Part shown: positions 1-12,382 of the stretch, one piece after another | Layout of the letters: every line of letters starts with the position of its first letter | Numbering within the stretch: position 1 is the first letter of the stretch | Assembly (NCBI GenBank): GCA_019055375.1 | Contig: JAHQIW010000424.1 | Location: forward strand, 57,255 to 121,254 | Reading direction: 5' to 3' | DNA from: Parelaphostrongylus tenuis | Lineage: Eukaryota; Nematoda; Chromadorea; Rhabditida; Metastrongylidae | DNA: 64,000 nucleotides | Notes under the pieces: generated by a model | The model's input: only the letters and a program-made list of their open reading frames with translations | What the model was told of the DNA's origin: nothing | Databases searched by the model: none | Position numbers and translations under genes: made by a program

Positions 1-359
1 CTTTGTGTTTATGAAATTTGCAGCTTGACAAATATCTAACACAGGTCTTGCTCCATTACTTTACAATAATAGCTTTGTAGAAAAAAATTCACTTGAAGCT
101 CCTTTTATTTTGTATTTATATGAAAAGTCCAATTTTTTTTCGTATCAACCAGTTGCGGCTTTTTGGAGAAGTCTGTGGCTTCATGTAGTTCTTATTTCAA
201 TTCATAAGGTTACTCACGATTAACATATATGTGCTAGTTGGTAAGAGTGGCTCCTTCGAGTATCCACGAGTTAGACGAAAATTTTGACAACGATATCAAA
301 TCAATAATTTTTGAAAATTTCTATCAGAGAAATCACGGTCAATGTTACATAATCTTGAG
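1..359. other. No feature recognised
   Basis: AT-rich sequence with several homopolymer runs. I see no exon with splice signals, RNA gene or repeat shared with the rest of the window. A short open frame from 238 is not supported by composition or homology. Confidence 0.4.
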
Positions 360-690
360 GAACCTTTTTTCTTTACTTTATTTATCCGTCTTCATAGTGC
401 TTTTTCACTCTGCGGATCGCAGTACTTTTAGCATTCACATCTTTCGTCTTTATCTTCTTGAACGCCGTAGATTAGTTAGTGGTTGAGCCTATCTCTTTGT
501 GATCTCGGGAATAGCCTGAAAGCCTGGCTCTGGCGTTCCATAAAACGTTTGTTAATGAGTGTCGGAGAGTGTTGAGGGCGGGGCTTAGTCGCTCGAATCG
601 CGCGAGCATCACAACCAGTCGGCCACGGCTATAAATCGAATTTCAGTAAGTCTTGTGTTTCGGGCTGGTTTGATGGGCAACAACTTAATA
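360..690 (+). repeat. Dispersed repeat R1, first copy
   Basis: This segment resembles 7,920-8,150 in the same orientation. Shared landmarks in the same order are a 'gcggat..cagtactt' start, 'cttcttgaacg' then a GTGT stretch, 'gccggagag'-like sequence, and 'gagcatcacaac' followed by 'tcggccacggc'. No coding frame is conserved, so it is probably a non-autonomous dispersed repeat. Boundaries are approximate. Confidence 0.5.
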
Positions 691-1655
691 ATGTGACTCT
701 AGGCTATTTCAGCCGATGACAACTTTACATTTAGTTTCGACCTACATTTAATCGAGAGTGAGATTCATGAAGCTGTGATAGTACAGGATTGGCGAGCGGA
801 AATGAGAGATTTCCTTGCTTTCTTTATGATATTTTGCAGCCGTTCTTGGATAAAGATGTGTGGTTAGCAGCTACTAGCGGAGCAGTATCAGAGCAAATCA
901 ATGAATTTGCAGTGAAAAGAGGAAAAAACAATTTTATCAAACTGCTTACACTTCGAGGCATGATCTTTCCCTCCAACACCTAAAAACTGGTAGTGATTGG
1001 AAGCTACATGCAGCTAGCGAAATCTTTGTGCACAAAGGTGAAAAAAATAGCTTAATGCTCATATGTAGGAAAAACTAGCAAGCAAAAGGTATATTTGTGG
1101 AGACAGCTTTTGTTCAATTTGATTACTTAAAGTGCCTAATAAAAGCATTGACAGTCTACCATGAACTTTTTTCCTTAACGAATTGATGTACACTGATGTT
1201 GTATTAGACGAGGAAGTTTATTAACATTTTCAACTCCACACTGCGCTGAAAAAGTGGTACTAACGGCAAGCATAGAGATGACGCTGTGTTGTTACAAGGC
1301 TACTCGCCATGCCTCACAAACGGCTCAAAACATGTTGTATCACTATCGGACCAATATTGTTTTTGGTCGAAATCTATGAAAAGCGGTCGAATGACGAGGT
1401 ATGATTCATTCTAGCAGCCACAAGCTCGTCCGCTGGTCTCTGCAATGTCAGGATATTCTATCACCTGACTTGCGATGATTTATTTCTCGGCGTCGGTTTC
1501 CTCGTGAAGGAGTATAACCTCAAGGGCTAGGCTAAACCGAAGGAGAGTGTGCTACTCAGAAGTTTTGTAGGACTAAAAGACGTCTGTCTAGCATTTATCA
1601 GACCTCACAGACGGCTTAAAACATGTTATATCATTATTGGATATTATAATATTCA
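691..1655. other. No feature recognised
   Basis: Unique-looking AT-rich DNA. A 64-codon open frame begins near 789 but has no recognisable domain, signal peptide or splice context. The end of this stretch runs directly into the ATCACT-type array. Confidence 0.35.
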
Positions 1656-1659
1656 AGAG

Positions 1660-2060
1660 ATCACTTATGGTTATAGTTATCACTATCATTATCACTATCA
1701 CTGTTACTATCCCTACCTTTATCACAATCACTATCATTATCATTATCATCATTATCACTACCACGATCAATGTCACTATCACTGTCATTTACTCTATGAT
1801 CACTACCACTATCGTCATCAGTACCATTATCACTGTGATCACTATCACTATAATCACTATCATTAACATAACCCTCACTATCACTATCACTACTATCACT
1901 ATCACCTCTATCACTGCCGCCACTCTCATTATGGTCACTATCAGAATCATCACTATCACTATGATCACTACCACTATGATCACTATCACTAATTTCACTA
2001 TCGTTACCATCACTTCCACCATCATCTCAGTCACTATCATCTCAATCACGATCATCTATC
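1660..2060 (+). repeat. Imperfect ATCACT-type microsatellite array
   Basis: About 400 bp built from variants of ATCACT/ATCATT (TATCACTATC, TATCATTATC, TACCACTATC). The unit has no stop codon in several frames, so long open frames rich in Tyr-His, Ile-Thr and Val-Ile appear on both strands; these are low-complexity artefacts, not proteins. Interruptions (ATGATC, CCTCTATC) show it is old and degenerate. It ends against a SINE fragment at about 2,061. Confidence 0.95.
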
Positions 2061-2260
2061 AAGGCACAGACGTGATTCTTGGAGTCCGGGCCAGGGCGGA
2101 GCCACACACGCCTTCTGGGTCCTCTGGTCCTCAACAGGTTAAAAGCTGGATATGCATTCAATCACCTCAAACGAAGATAAAAAAATTAAAGACGAGTGCG
2201 TGGCGCATCTCCCAGGGATTGATCAACGCTAAGAGCTTTATCTCTTTATCCTTTATAACG
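2061..2260 (+). repeat. SINE family 2, divergent 5' part
   Basis: The 3' part (about 2,145-2,260) matches the body of the SINE at 35,061-35,365: 'gatatgcattcaatcacct', an AAAAATT run, 'gtgcgtggcgcat', 'agggattgatcaacgc' and a final 'agctttatc'. The 5' part (2,061-2,140) is different from that copy, so this is either a subfamily or a chimeric insertion. It abuts the microsatellite on its left. Confidence 0.65.
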
Positions 2261-2289
2261 CAGAATAGGCTTCTTAGAAACCGATAATG

Positions 2290-3540
2290 TTGTTGAAATC
2301 GCCAAAATTTACGCTTTTCAATAATTACTGAGAGTTTGAGGAAAAATTTTTTTCCAGCAAGAAAGATTGTGTAATTGAATGGATACGCTGCGTCCTCAAA
2401 CCACCAAGGAAATGTCATTTTACTTTTCTTGTATAAGTTGCAACAGCAATTGATTTTTTAGTCTGAACTAGTGGGAAGTTTATTTTGTGAACTCTATAAT
2501 TTGTATTTCCACTCTTTTATAAATGCCAGACAATCAAATAAGAAAAATGCTATTCCCACTAATTCAACTCTACAAAATTCTCTTTCTGTGCACCTCAAGG
2601 GGCGCATCTGATCAAAAGTTCTGTACTCCTTCAAACCACCTGCAATAGTTTTTCTAAAGTGGGCGCATAGAGTAATGGAAGACATAGTCATTATAGCTGA
2701 GATCTGCTATTTGTACAGAAAGTAATCCATATATCTATCATTGACCGATCAGATAAGGATAATTATGATAAATTAGCTCCTTCGCCGCGCTAGTGATTTC
2801 CTCAGTAACTGGAAAACTTGGTGGGTACAGAATCCGTGAACTAATATAAACACTTTTGCTTTACCTTGTTACTGTGATGTTTGCAAAGTTTTCCGTAAAT
2901 ACCAATCTTGAGGAAATCTTTTTTCATACCCACATATGAAAAAAAATTTAGCTTAAAGTTAAAAGTTCATCATAAGTACAGCAACTGAACATCGAGCATC
3001 AATTAGGTAGCGCATATTGGACTTCAACTGTTTCTGTGAAATGATGCTCTTTAGCGTAGTTTAGAGAAAGCCATAGCTAGGAGAAAAGAACCAATTTCAG
3101 TTGCACTATCAGTTGCAAAATGTGCGACTGCCTACGACTAATTCGTTGATGTGTGTTTTGGTCTAAAAGTCAGTGTACAGAGCGGCGTCTCTTAGAACTG
3201 AACAACAGGTACAAGTATAGTAAATAATGACTCCATGAAGATGACCCAGTATGTTCCTTACAAATGTAATTCCGGCTTTATGCACAACTGTAAATTTATC
3301 AATTCCTTCCAAACGGTATTTCAGTTTGCTTAAAAACATGTAATAATACAGCATATTTTAATAGTCTTAGAGCATAGGTTTGAAAGGAGGTGGCGAATTA
3401 CAAAACTTCGTAAATGTAGCGATACATATTCGGCACTTTTCTATTAGACGGCGACAAATGAATCTTCGACCTCATTTGCTGAACAAGAATCTTTTCTGGA
3501 AGTATTACAATCATTTGTAAGCCAAATTCTTGAGCTCTAC
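2290..3540. other. No feature recognised
   Basis: AT-rich intergenic-type sequence. I found no exon-like peptide, tRNA-like fold or repeat shared with the rest of the window. Confidence 0.35.
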
Positions 3541-3544
3541 GTGG

Positions 3545-3900
3545 CCGGTTTTTCGAAACATTTTTTTATGACGGTGTAAAATTCGAAATAAAATTGTGTT
3601 CCACACGACCGTGCGTTTTTTCTTCTTATCTCGCTTATAGTTCACAGGACAAAACTTCTCTTTTGGAATGCTGGTGCTTTTTCGATAGCAGAAGTCTCGA
3701 GAAACTCAAAAGTGTGTTTCCTTCTTGGGAAGCCCTATCTGATAGCGCTGTAGGAGAAAAACAAGATATGTGCTTTAAAACTCATAGGAAAGAGCTCTTT
3801 AATTAAACTGTTAGTAAGCACTCGATAGAGTGAGTTTCAGCGATTCTAACGCTGTGTTAATTTTATGGGAAAGACCGTTATACTGCTGTGTGGCACGGCA
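3545..3900 (+). repeat. Dispersed repeat R2, first copy
   Basis: Resembles 33,860-34,060. Shared blocks are 'ttttttatgaYggtg.aaaat', 'ttgtgttccacac', 'aaactgttagtaa.cattcgata' and 'gtttcagYgatt'. The second locus also carries an inverted partial copy at 34,470-34,625, so R2 is probably a foldback-type element. Nothing in it codes convincingly. Confidence 0.5.
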
Positions 3901-4109
3901 AACAAGACCAAGTTTCACATATTCGGTGAGGTTGTTTACGGTTGATCTACGCTTTGGGAGGCGGGACGATCGTCGATGGCTTAAAATGTTAGACATGTGG
4001 GGTGCAAATTATTGTTTATTTGAGAATTTTCTCCACATTGGAAAATTACAGATGAAACGATTGACTCAGATGCAACAAATTTCCTCTAAACGAGCATATG
4101 CTTTTAGTG

Positions 4110-4290
4110 CTTACAGCGAATTATACGCATGATAGAAATGAAGGCGCGCGTCGGGTGTCGAATATAATTTTATTTTGGATTTTGCAGCGCGTTGTGAAAA
4201 CTGGCTACGTACGGCGCTTAGCAGAGATCAAGCTTTCGAATGATTGCCAACACTCTCATGAGAAATTCTTGCCCAGCAAATAGGGTTGAA
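4110..4290 (+). repeat. Dispersed repeat R3, first copy
   Basis: Shares 'gcttacagc.aatttatacgc', 'aatgaaggcg', and 'ctttcgaatga....cactctcat' with 20,475-20,665, and the latter part with 36,375-36,465. No conserved reading frame is visible. Confidence 0.45.
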
Positions 4291-4499
4291 TATTCATTCT
4301 TTGGCGTCCAACAGGAAAGGTAACTTCTTAGCATCTGTGAATGATGTTTTAGCAAGTATTGCAGTAGAGATAAGTGCCTATACTTCACTTCGAAATGAGC
4401 ACTAACTGCTATATTTGACACGTTAGTGGAACCGCGTCCCTTTGGGTTAAGACGAAGAAACGACTGTGATAATGGACTTCTGTCCAACATACATCCCAT

Positions 4500-5190
4500 T
4501 CACAAGTCCCGTTGAGCTAAGCTAATGAAAAATTACAACTTTACGGTGAGGCGAGTTTTTAAAAGAGGATATTAAGTTATTGAAAGAAGATGTTTACTGT
4601 GCGAATGCGAACTCATGTACTAGTTTATTTCTGTTGATGTTTTGAATATGTTTGACTGATTAGATTGCCTATGTAATTGCCCTTTTCATGCTTCCAGGAA
4701 GAAGAAACTATCGAAACATTAGTCAATTTTGCCATGAAAAAATCTTATTCTCAACAAATTTGTGCTTGCTCACTAAAAATCTTTTTTTTCGCAAAGTCCC
4801 ATTTCACCTCGTCACAAATCAAACACAGTTGTGGAAAATTCCTATTTGCTAACCGAGTCTTAAGTGGTAGCCATTATCTTCAAAAACAATCTGGAGGTTT
4901 TGCTCTTCTTTAAATCAAGAAGAAAGTATTATTCAGCTGATAAATGGGCGGAAAAATACCTATATAAGATAATTATGACGTGACGAAGATGGGATAGCGG
5001 TCGTGATTACTTAATTGTCAAGATGCTAGAGAATGAGAGAGGTTACACAGATTACTTGCAGAGAGATATTGTTGTCCCATAATTTAAGGATCAATGAAAG
5101 CTTTATTAAATTATTTCATATAACCATTTCTTTATAGATGTGATACTTTATTGAAAATTGTGCCAAAAAAGAGGCTCAATATACATAAGG
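4500..5190. other. No feature recognised
   Basis: AT-rich DNA. A 78-codon open frame at 4,677-4,913 is Lys/Phe/Ser-rich and has no recognisable domain; I do not call it. Confidence 0.3.
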
Positions 5191-5213
5191 AACTTAGAGC
5201 TCAGAAGTCCCGT

Positions 5214-5599
5214 TTATTCAACAAGCACTTCAAACTCGATAAGGATCATTTCTGCACTTCCATAGAGATGTACGTCCTACGATTCTCGTATTCTCGTCAA
5301 AAAGAAAAAGCCTTCCTGGAATAGTATCTACTATGACGATAAAGTTGTATATTGTAGGTGTGTACTGATTTCTATGAGATTGTGTTCCGGAATGATCTTA
5401 ACAGAAGTTAACATTCGATCTTGGGGCATTGTCAAGGTGAAAGCACACGTGTGTCAAGTGAAGAGAGGGATTAACCAACCTGAAGTATTTCATCAGGCGA
5501 CGTATAGGGACCAGCGTCTGTTTCCACAAAGGATTTAATGATTAATTTGCTTCGATTATCAACATGTGCATCAGAAACCGGTGAAACCGGCTCACCGTC
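5214..5599 (-). pseudogene. Broken paralogue of the secreted DAGxYxSPD gene
   Basis: On the minus strand, 5,599-5,480 is a 120-bp phase-0 exon (acceptor TTTTCCAG, donor GTTGGT). It encodes a segment starting DGEPVSPVSDAHVD and ending DAGPYTSPDEILQ. It matches exon 3 of the gene at 27,226-27,821 in length, phase and peptide. A likely last exon follows at 5,315-5,214 (acceptor TATTCCAG), ending in MILIEFEVLVE and a stop, but its frame holds an earlier TAG. No equivalents of exons 1 and 2 were found up to about 6.7 kb. I read it as a partial, disabled copy; the last-exon assignment is less secure than exon 3. Confidence 0.6.
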
Positions 5600-5699
5600 C
5601 TGGAAAATACTACCAGCATAAAGAAAATACCGTCTGGCGGTGATTAGGCCATATGAGATGCAATTCGTGTGGAATCGAAAGCTCGGTGAAGTCAAGGCG

Positions 5700-7915
5700 G
5701 GCGATAATCAAAATACCATGTGTGTGTTGAAGGGCTTCTGTAGCCAGTGGCGAACGCACCATTTAGAAAACAATACAGGTGGAGAATTCACCTAACACAA
5801 TTGACCACTGCCCGAGACATTCTCCCGAACATTAAGTTTCCTAGTCGCGAATAAAATTTTTACCAAATAACGTGCTTCTATTGATTCTTCATGAAAATCA
5901 CATGAGCTTCTTGTACAAATTTTCATTTCATGTACTTGTTTCACAGTTGGGCACTGCAACGTCTTTCAAAGATCTGCTCGTTTGTCCGACAGTTCGCTCA
6001 TGAAGGGTGTCATCTGCATGAACATTCTCGCATCTGCAATTTCACGATCAAATAGGTATCTTCAAATCCACACCTCCTCCCTGCACCCTTGTACTTGTAC
6101 ACTTGAAAAACTCAGTCTCTGAGAGACTCTATTTTCTATGGATTCAAATAATTAAAATGCAGTCACACTAGATAGCACTGTCATTTGCCATTAAGTGGCA
6201 CGAGGAATCACCAACACTTTACAGAACTACGCCGTTCTCTCTCAAATTTGTTCTCTCAGTCCTGCTCCATGCACCGGAATAATATTAACAACATCTCACA
6301 TCTTTATCATTACCATGCTGCCAATTTTGTCGCCGATTCTTGCGCTCTCGTCAAGTATTATACAGAAATCTCTATGTATCCGCTGCGTCTAATACCATCG
6401 AGATACTTTGATATATTGGTGTAATGTGTGATTTATCTCCCTAGTTCTTCGAAACTCCGTAAAATCACCCACCTTGCTGCTGGTGAAGATACTATTCCTT
6501 AGAATATCGTACATAGTGATCATGTTAGTATTTGCGCATAAGCTAACCGCTTCGTGCTGTTATTATAACTTTACAGGTGCCCTTTATCACCTCCTATGTT
6601 ATACTGCTCTATTTTGAATTACACCCGCACATTACATCACGCCACCAGCTCGTGGCAGAGTGGTCTCTTGTCTCAAAGTTGACCCCTCACGTTCATTGTT
6701 TTGCTTCGGTACTAACTTATCGCTATCACTGTTATTCGCTTGAACGCATAAGTATCTAAGTTAGAGATTATAGTCTGCAAGCAAAAAACCTCTCTGCAAA
6801 TTCGTACAAAGTCGAGATTATACATTGAGTTAGTGATGGTGCGGTGCCGAGAAGTGGCATGATGAACTAATTCGTCAAGAAATGGTGTAACTGCTGTAGT
6901 GGATGTATGCTTTGTCTTTGTTGTAAAAAAGTTGGACTGACTTGATTTTCGCTCGAACGGAGAACGAAGTTTTTTTCAAAATAGACATCACCTCACATCG
7001 TTTACAAATCGGTGACAAATTTCTCCAGTTTTGTGTTTTGTGCAGTGCCTGATAAACTCATCTGTTTCATAATCACGAACACGTAGCTATCTTCGCTTAT
7101 ATTATCCAAGAGAACGTTAAACTCGCTCGCCAACCTTGAAAAATGTTGCAACTATGTCCAAAAAAATTTTGTCATTTTATAGTTTTGGAGAATTGCTTCA
7201 ACTTACTCTCGTCGTTTGGATCCAGGTTTCTGCAAGCGAGTAACAAATGAGAATAGCAAGGGGATATTGAACTCGAAGCATTTATAAAATACCATTTATG
7301 CCGCGACTGCAAACATACATGGCAGCTGAATTTACGGCACAAGATTTGAAAAGAAGGCTAAGTAGATCTGGAGCATGATTTGAAATATTGGAAAGACAAA
7401 TAACCCTAGGAACGTTCTGCGTCATACACGCTTTCCTCAGTATTCGAAAGATGCCTTTAGGCGTACAAAAGAAGTTGAGGTATCAGCAAAATTTTGAGTG
7501 AAATTGTATAATTTGCACTGAGCAGAAAAAAAAAACAAAGGCACTGCTCATGAATAGTAGGATGGTACGAAAAAGACCAACCGACTAGAAGGTGAGGAGA
7601 AGCAATATGAGACGAAAAAAAGCTAAGGTTCCAGTGAAATGTGTACAACACCACTTCGCTTAAACAGCGATCATATCTTATCCTTCTGCTATGTGGAATG
7701 ACGTGGAACGGCAAACACTCTTTTGAGCCACCAGCATAGTTTATCACTAGCAAAATCATAGAGTTATGCAATGTTAGCCATACTATTGTATAGCTTATTT
7801 CTCGCTGCTTGTAATAAAAAAAGTCTGCTGAGGAGCTGATGAAGACGATTTCTATCTGATTATAGCACACTACAAAAGAACCACTTTAGCACTTCATTTG
7901 GCATGTCATCACAAT
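5700..7915. other. No feature recognised
   Basis: About 2.2 kb without a supported feature. Several open frames of 60-137 codons exist (the longest at 7,457-7,870, minus) but they are hydrophobic or AT-driven, lack recognisable motifs, and have no convincing exon structure. Confidence 0.35.
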
Positions 7916-7919
7916 ATTT

Positions 7920-8150
7920 TTTCAATGTGCGGATTCCAGTACTTCGAGCTTTCAAGTCGCTTTGCGCCTTCCTCTTGAACGGCGTGTGATATGTATTGAG
8001 CGACCATCTTTGCAAGCTCAAGGATAACCTTGCTGTGAGTGTTCTATAGAGCGTCTTTGTTGACTGCCGGAGAGAGGTAGGAGGTAGAGCTCAGCTCCAC
8101 ATGGGCCGCGACGAGCATCACAACTATTCGGCCACGGCGCCCCACAAAAG
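7920..8150 (+). repeat. Dispersed repeat R1, second copy
   Basis: Partner of 360-690 with the same block order, ending in 'gagcatcacaac' and 'tcggccacggcg'. Somewhat shorter than the first copy. No coding content is seen. Confidence 0.5.
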
Positions 8151-8159
8151 ATCTTACTG

Positions 8160-9545
8160 ATAATGGCGTGATCACTGGTGAGCTTCCTCGAATTATTCTA
8201 TTCTCTCCGGATAACCTTTAGAACTGGAAGGCTGGCAGAAGCAGATGTTCGGTTTGCTTCCAAAGGCAGATGCGAGCGTTACACAACAAAGAAAACGTGA
8301 ACAACACAGAAGAACCAGCAAGATATGTTCCAAAACACCAGATCTAATAGACGCTGGAAGATTCGAATTTTTGGTTCTATTTTGCTCACTAAAAATGGTG
8401 ATATCAATCCCATTAAATTAGCTAAAATGTGAGTTACAACTCTCAAAACGGTAGTGGCAATGATTTGCCGCAGAGACCTTTTTGTTGTAATTGTGAAAAT
8501 CAACTCTTTTAGAACGTTTGTATTACAAAGGGCTTCTGCTGACGCAAGCTCTACTCTAAATTGTAAAATAAATTAGAAAGCGGCTTATCTCAAATGAAGT
8601 CACTGAATAGTAATTTAACCGCTTATCGATTGCTGTTTCCACACCAGGCGTTAAGATAAACTTGGGTTATTTCATGAAAAAGACAACAGTAGATTCGAGG
8701 TTAGCTGAAAAAATAGTAGCAATACGGTCGTTTGACGAATTCTAGTAACAAATAATAAATGTCAACATACTCCCGTACATACTCTCAAAGCCACAAAACA
8801 AACTTTCCTTGATACCTCCATCAAATTCTCAACCCTATTAGAATTAATTTTCAAAAATCACGTTTAATATTGAGAGTACTCGCATTCATCCTTTTTACAG
8901 AGATCTTATATTTCACTCTCGGCGGTCACTGCTTGAGGATTTCGTCTTCTTTGTAAAGGTCGTGAAATATTGGACAAGACGGATTTCACATTTTTTCATC
9001 ACATTGCTTTCTGAAACATCCCATCACCAAACACTGCGCTAGTCCACCACAATTAGGTTCAATGCAGAAGTGCTAGAATTTGAGCAAAAAAGGGTGATGA
9101 CGAATCTTGTAAAGGATATATTGGATACCAACAATGTCATTTAATAATATAATAAGGTGTGAATTCTATGGGAGCGCTATACAAAAATAAACTCGAGCTG
9201 TATCAACAGGTTAATGCGAAAAATGTCTATATTTAAGTGCAATAAAGCATGTAGACTATAGAAAGAGCTAGTGAATAATATCACGAAAGGATCGCCAGTG
9301 AAAAACTCATGGCATACTCTTTGTCACGAGCGCAGTACGACACAATATGTTGGAATACACTGGTACAAAACACGAATCTCCATGAAAGGGAAATCCTGCT
9401 ACGTTGTATCGGAATTGAAACTTCTTTCCGTGGAGTACGAATATCTTAAACAATTTAAAAATGCTGAAGTTTATAGCATTCAAAAACTAAGTGAACTCCC
9501 TCCATTGCTTCACAAAATTTTGGCGAAATGTCCGAAATGGATGTT
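8160..9545. other. No feature recognised
   Basis: A 93-codon open frame at 9,271-9,552 (+) starts MNNITKGSPVKNS and is compositionally plausible, but I do not recognise it and it runs into a SINE tail at its end. A 74-codon minus-strand frame at 8,279-8,503 is hydrophobic and unrecognised. No RNA gene is seen. Confidence 0.3.
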
Positions 9546-9549
9546 CAAA

Positions 9550-9625
9550 TAGAATTTTCTCTATTTAACGCTTTCAGCGGTGATTGTAACGTTATACCTA
9601 TATTCAGTGATGTAGGGAATAAAAT
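9550..9625 (-). repeat. SINE family 1 tail fragment
   Basis: Contains 'tttaacgctttcagcggtga' and a following 'attcagtgatgta' element. These are the 3'-tail landmarks of SINE family 1 (compare 10,240-10,335 and 21,885-21,960), here without the tRNA-like head. Confidence 0.55.
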
Positions 9626-10239
9626 AGAAAAGAAAAAATCACGTGCACAACCTGTAGATGTTCCTCTTCTCTTTTAAGTATTTCATGAAAAAATTCACCG
9701 CATCATATTCTATGAGCATACCACCGGCTCAAACTAGGTGAAAAGGAAAGCGCTTAAATCACGCACAACGTTGAAGAAACATAAAAAGAATCGGCTTAGT
9801 GTTCGAGAATCTAGCAAGGATTATCTTGGTGCGAAATTAAGATCTTAAATGAAAAGAAGATGAATTGAAAGACACTAAAAGGTGAGAAGGAACTCGAAGT
9901 TTTCACTAGACACGCTGCGAAAGTGAAACTCAAGGTAAACGGATATCAGGAGACAGTGTCACTTTGGAACAAAGATTGGAATAGAAATGACGGACTACAC
10001 TTCTAATCATAGAGGGCAGGCTACGTGTCAACCTAGCAAGGCTTAAGCGGATCTATATCGGGTCTTCAGGAAATATCCTAACCAGTGAACAAGATAGTGA
10101 GATATAGTGAGATAGTAATTGTGCCGGATCATGTACAATGATTTATCCAGACGGACTATTTAAGCAGATGTAAAGTTCGTTTACCACTGGAGAAATTGAT
10201 AATGCAATTAAGTAGAAATTCAGTCGAAATGGATGATCA

Positions 10240-10335
10240 AATGATTTTTTTTCCATTTGACCGCTTTCAGCGGTGATGTAATGTATAGATATATTCAGTG
10301 ATGTAAAATAATGTGCCAAACTTTCGCGTCAGATA
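10240..10335 (-). repeat. SINE family 1 tail fragment
   Basis: Reads 'ccgctttcagcggtgatgta' then 'ttcagtgatgtaaaat' and 'ctttcgcgtcaga', the reverse complement of the SINE family 1 3' end. It lies just left of a plus-strand SINE 1 head at 10,357, giving a head-to-tail-inverted pair. Confidence 0.6.
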
Positions 10336-10356
10336 GATATGAGTCAGGTAGATTTG

Positions 10357-10500
10357 AGCGTAGAAAGAGTGGCGACAAAACGGGCGTCAGTCGTACAGAG
10401 GATTAAACCACGCGCCCCGGATAGGGTGAGATGTGACTTCGAGTTCCGCCTGTCGTGCAGGTTATGCACATCACTCTACATCACTTAGTCAAAATGGTTC
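10357..10500 (+). repeat. SINE family 1, tRNA-like head
   Basis: Begins with the family leader 'gagcgtagaaagagtgg', then a degenerate tRNA-like region (about 10,383-10,460) with the CCGGATA anticodon-loop motif and a T-arm-like GACTTCGAGTTCC. It is followed by the 'catcactctacatcact' body shared with 22,050-22,075. It is a retroposed repeat rather than a functional tRNA. Confidence 0.6.
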
Positions 10501-11108
10501 GTCAGATTCATCCCTAAAGTTAGTATGGTTGAGAAAACAGAAATTATCAAGAAGAGACTTGTATAGAGATATCCATTTTATTAAACAAGCTTAGTACATT
10601 GAGATTCCAACGTTTGGCAAAGATAATCATTCTTCGTGCTCGTTAGCGTGTAGCAAAGAAAGAAAAAAAAAAACGATTTTGTAACATAGTTTATTCTGGT
10701 AGATTTGATCGGTAATCTATCAATGGTCGATATAATCATTCGAAATTCAGCCCTTACCTTTCGACAACTGCAAAGAGGAATAGTCTTTCTAGATTTGTGC
10801 TCTGTTTCACTTCTTTTCACATCTTAGCGACTCCTTGTGATGTGGTAACAATTGCAAAATATAACTTTCATAAATATTTTCATTTCCTCCGCGAATTCGC
10901 TTCTTCATCACATCATTTCAAATAGAGCAGAACTATACAAATCAGTTAGTTTAATGATAACGGAATCTTATAAAATCGACATGAATTCTATCTAGTCACT
11001 GCAACATTATAATAGCAACGAAGCTTGCTTTACTCAAAGTACTACATTGCTCTATTCCATTGGAAGATTCCTAATAACCCTTGCAGTCAAATCCGAGACC
11101 GTTGCTAT

Positions 11109-12382
11109 TAGGTTGGTCCAGAAGGCTTTTGTACTGTTTGCGGAAAAAATTCTTAACATTCGCTGATATTCAGGTTCGTACATGAATTCCTTCAAAAGCA
11201 ATGATTATCCTCAGATTATAGACCACCATTATCCACGACTTTCTACCAGCGTTCTGTAAGTTTCCGAATGTGCTCGAATTCGCCATTTCTCAAGCACTGA
11301 ATCAAAAAAACTCCTGTCGTGCCTTTCTAACTTGATCAAATATTTCGAATAGCTCTCCACTCAAGCGTTTCATTGGGCGCGGAAAAGACTATAGTCGAAT
11401 GGCACAGGATCTGGACTGTAAGCTAAATGCGGCGAGACCTCGACTCTCTCCAGTTCATAAGACTTTTCCTCAGTCTACCTTGCAGTGTGAAGTTTGGCAA
11501 TGTATTGCTGAAACAGTGCGCTTTCGAAGAATCAGTGTCGTGTACTCTGTCCTTCAACACTCGGTCCACTTACTCGCAGTACAGTTCGGCATTCATGGTG
11601 CGGCTATTAGGAGCAAGTTTAGGCTAGACACCTTCGAAATTTCACCAAATGCAGATCATGACCTTTTGGCTAAACGGAATTTGACGTGAAATTGATGGCG
11701 TAACTAGACTTTTTGGAACCCAACGATTGTTCCTATCGTGTTTAATTAGATAGATCCACTTTTTCGTCCCACGTCAGGATATGCTTTCAAAATTGATTTC
11801 GATACTGGGTGAAACGAACATAAAATGTCACTTCGCGGGTGTTAAGGAAATTTTTCCTCCGCTTAGTTAATTGCTTCTAATAACGAACGACCGTAGACTG
11901 GTCGACCCTGAGTTACGAACGACCGTAGACTGGTCGACCCTGAGTTCTTCTGCAGCATCTCGTGTAATCTTAAAAGGTCCAGCTTCAACGGTAACTGCAT
12001 AGTAATTGCTTTTTAACGTCCTCATTTTCAAGGCTCTTATCTCTTGCACAAAACTAGAACCACTGGTGCAGTGTACGTTCGTTAGCAGTTCCTGATCCAT
12101 ACACGTCGTTGACGTTGCGACTTGTCTCTGCTGTTCTACGACCCATTTTGAACTCGAATAACAAAAACGCTCAAATTTGACCTTTGTTTAACATTCTTTC
12201 TGTAGTTTAAAATGAACAGAAAGTGAATAACAAGTAATTCCTCATTAGCAACAAAACATAAAGCGGAAATGCGCACAAAAATGATCTGTAGCTTGACCAT
12301 ATTTATTACAGAATTCATTTCAATATCAAATGGCAAATTTCAACGATGCACAAATCACAACTCCTTTGGCACCGCCCTACTA
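11109..12382 (-). mobile_element. Mariner-like DNA transposon, decayed
   Basis: About 1.27 kb, the usual mariner size, bounded by TA dinucleotides. The left end reads TTAGGTTGGTCCAGAAGG, a typical mariner terminus; the right end, reverse-complemented, begins TTAGTAGGGCGGTGCC and is more diverged. Minus-strand frames carry a mariner-type helix-turn-helix segment around 12,010-11,900 (ITRDAAEELRVDQSTVV). Further on, near 11,330-11,240, is a C-terminal-like segment (FDSVLEKWRIR..SETYRTLVES). Frames are broken by stops and shifts, so it is non-autonomous. A 32-bp tandem duplication lies inside it at 11,883-11,948. Confidence 0.8.
11883..11948. repeat. Tandem duplication of 32 bp
   Basis: The unit 'acgaacgaccgtagactggt' plus 'cgaccctgagtt' occurs twice back to back without mismatch. 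It lies in the helix-turn-helix-coding part of the mariner remnant and adds a non-triplet length, so it shifts the frame. Confidence 0.9.

Noticed and set aside
1549..2287. Long open frames rich in Tyr-His, Ile-Thr and Val-Ile on both strands
   Set aside because: They are translations of the ATCACT-type repeat and are open simply because the unit lacks stops.
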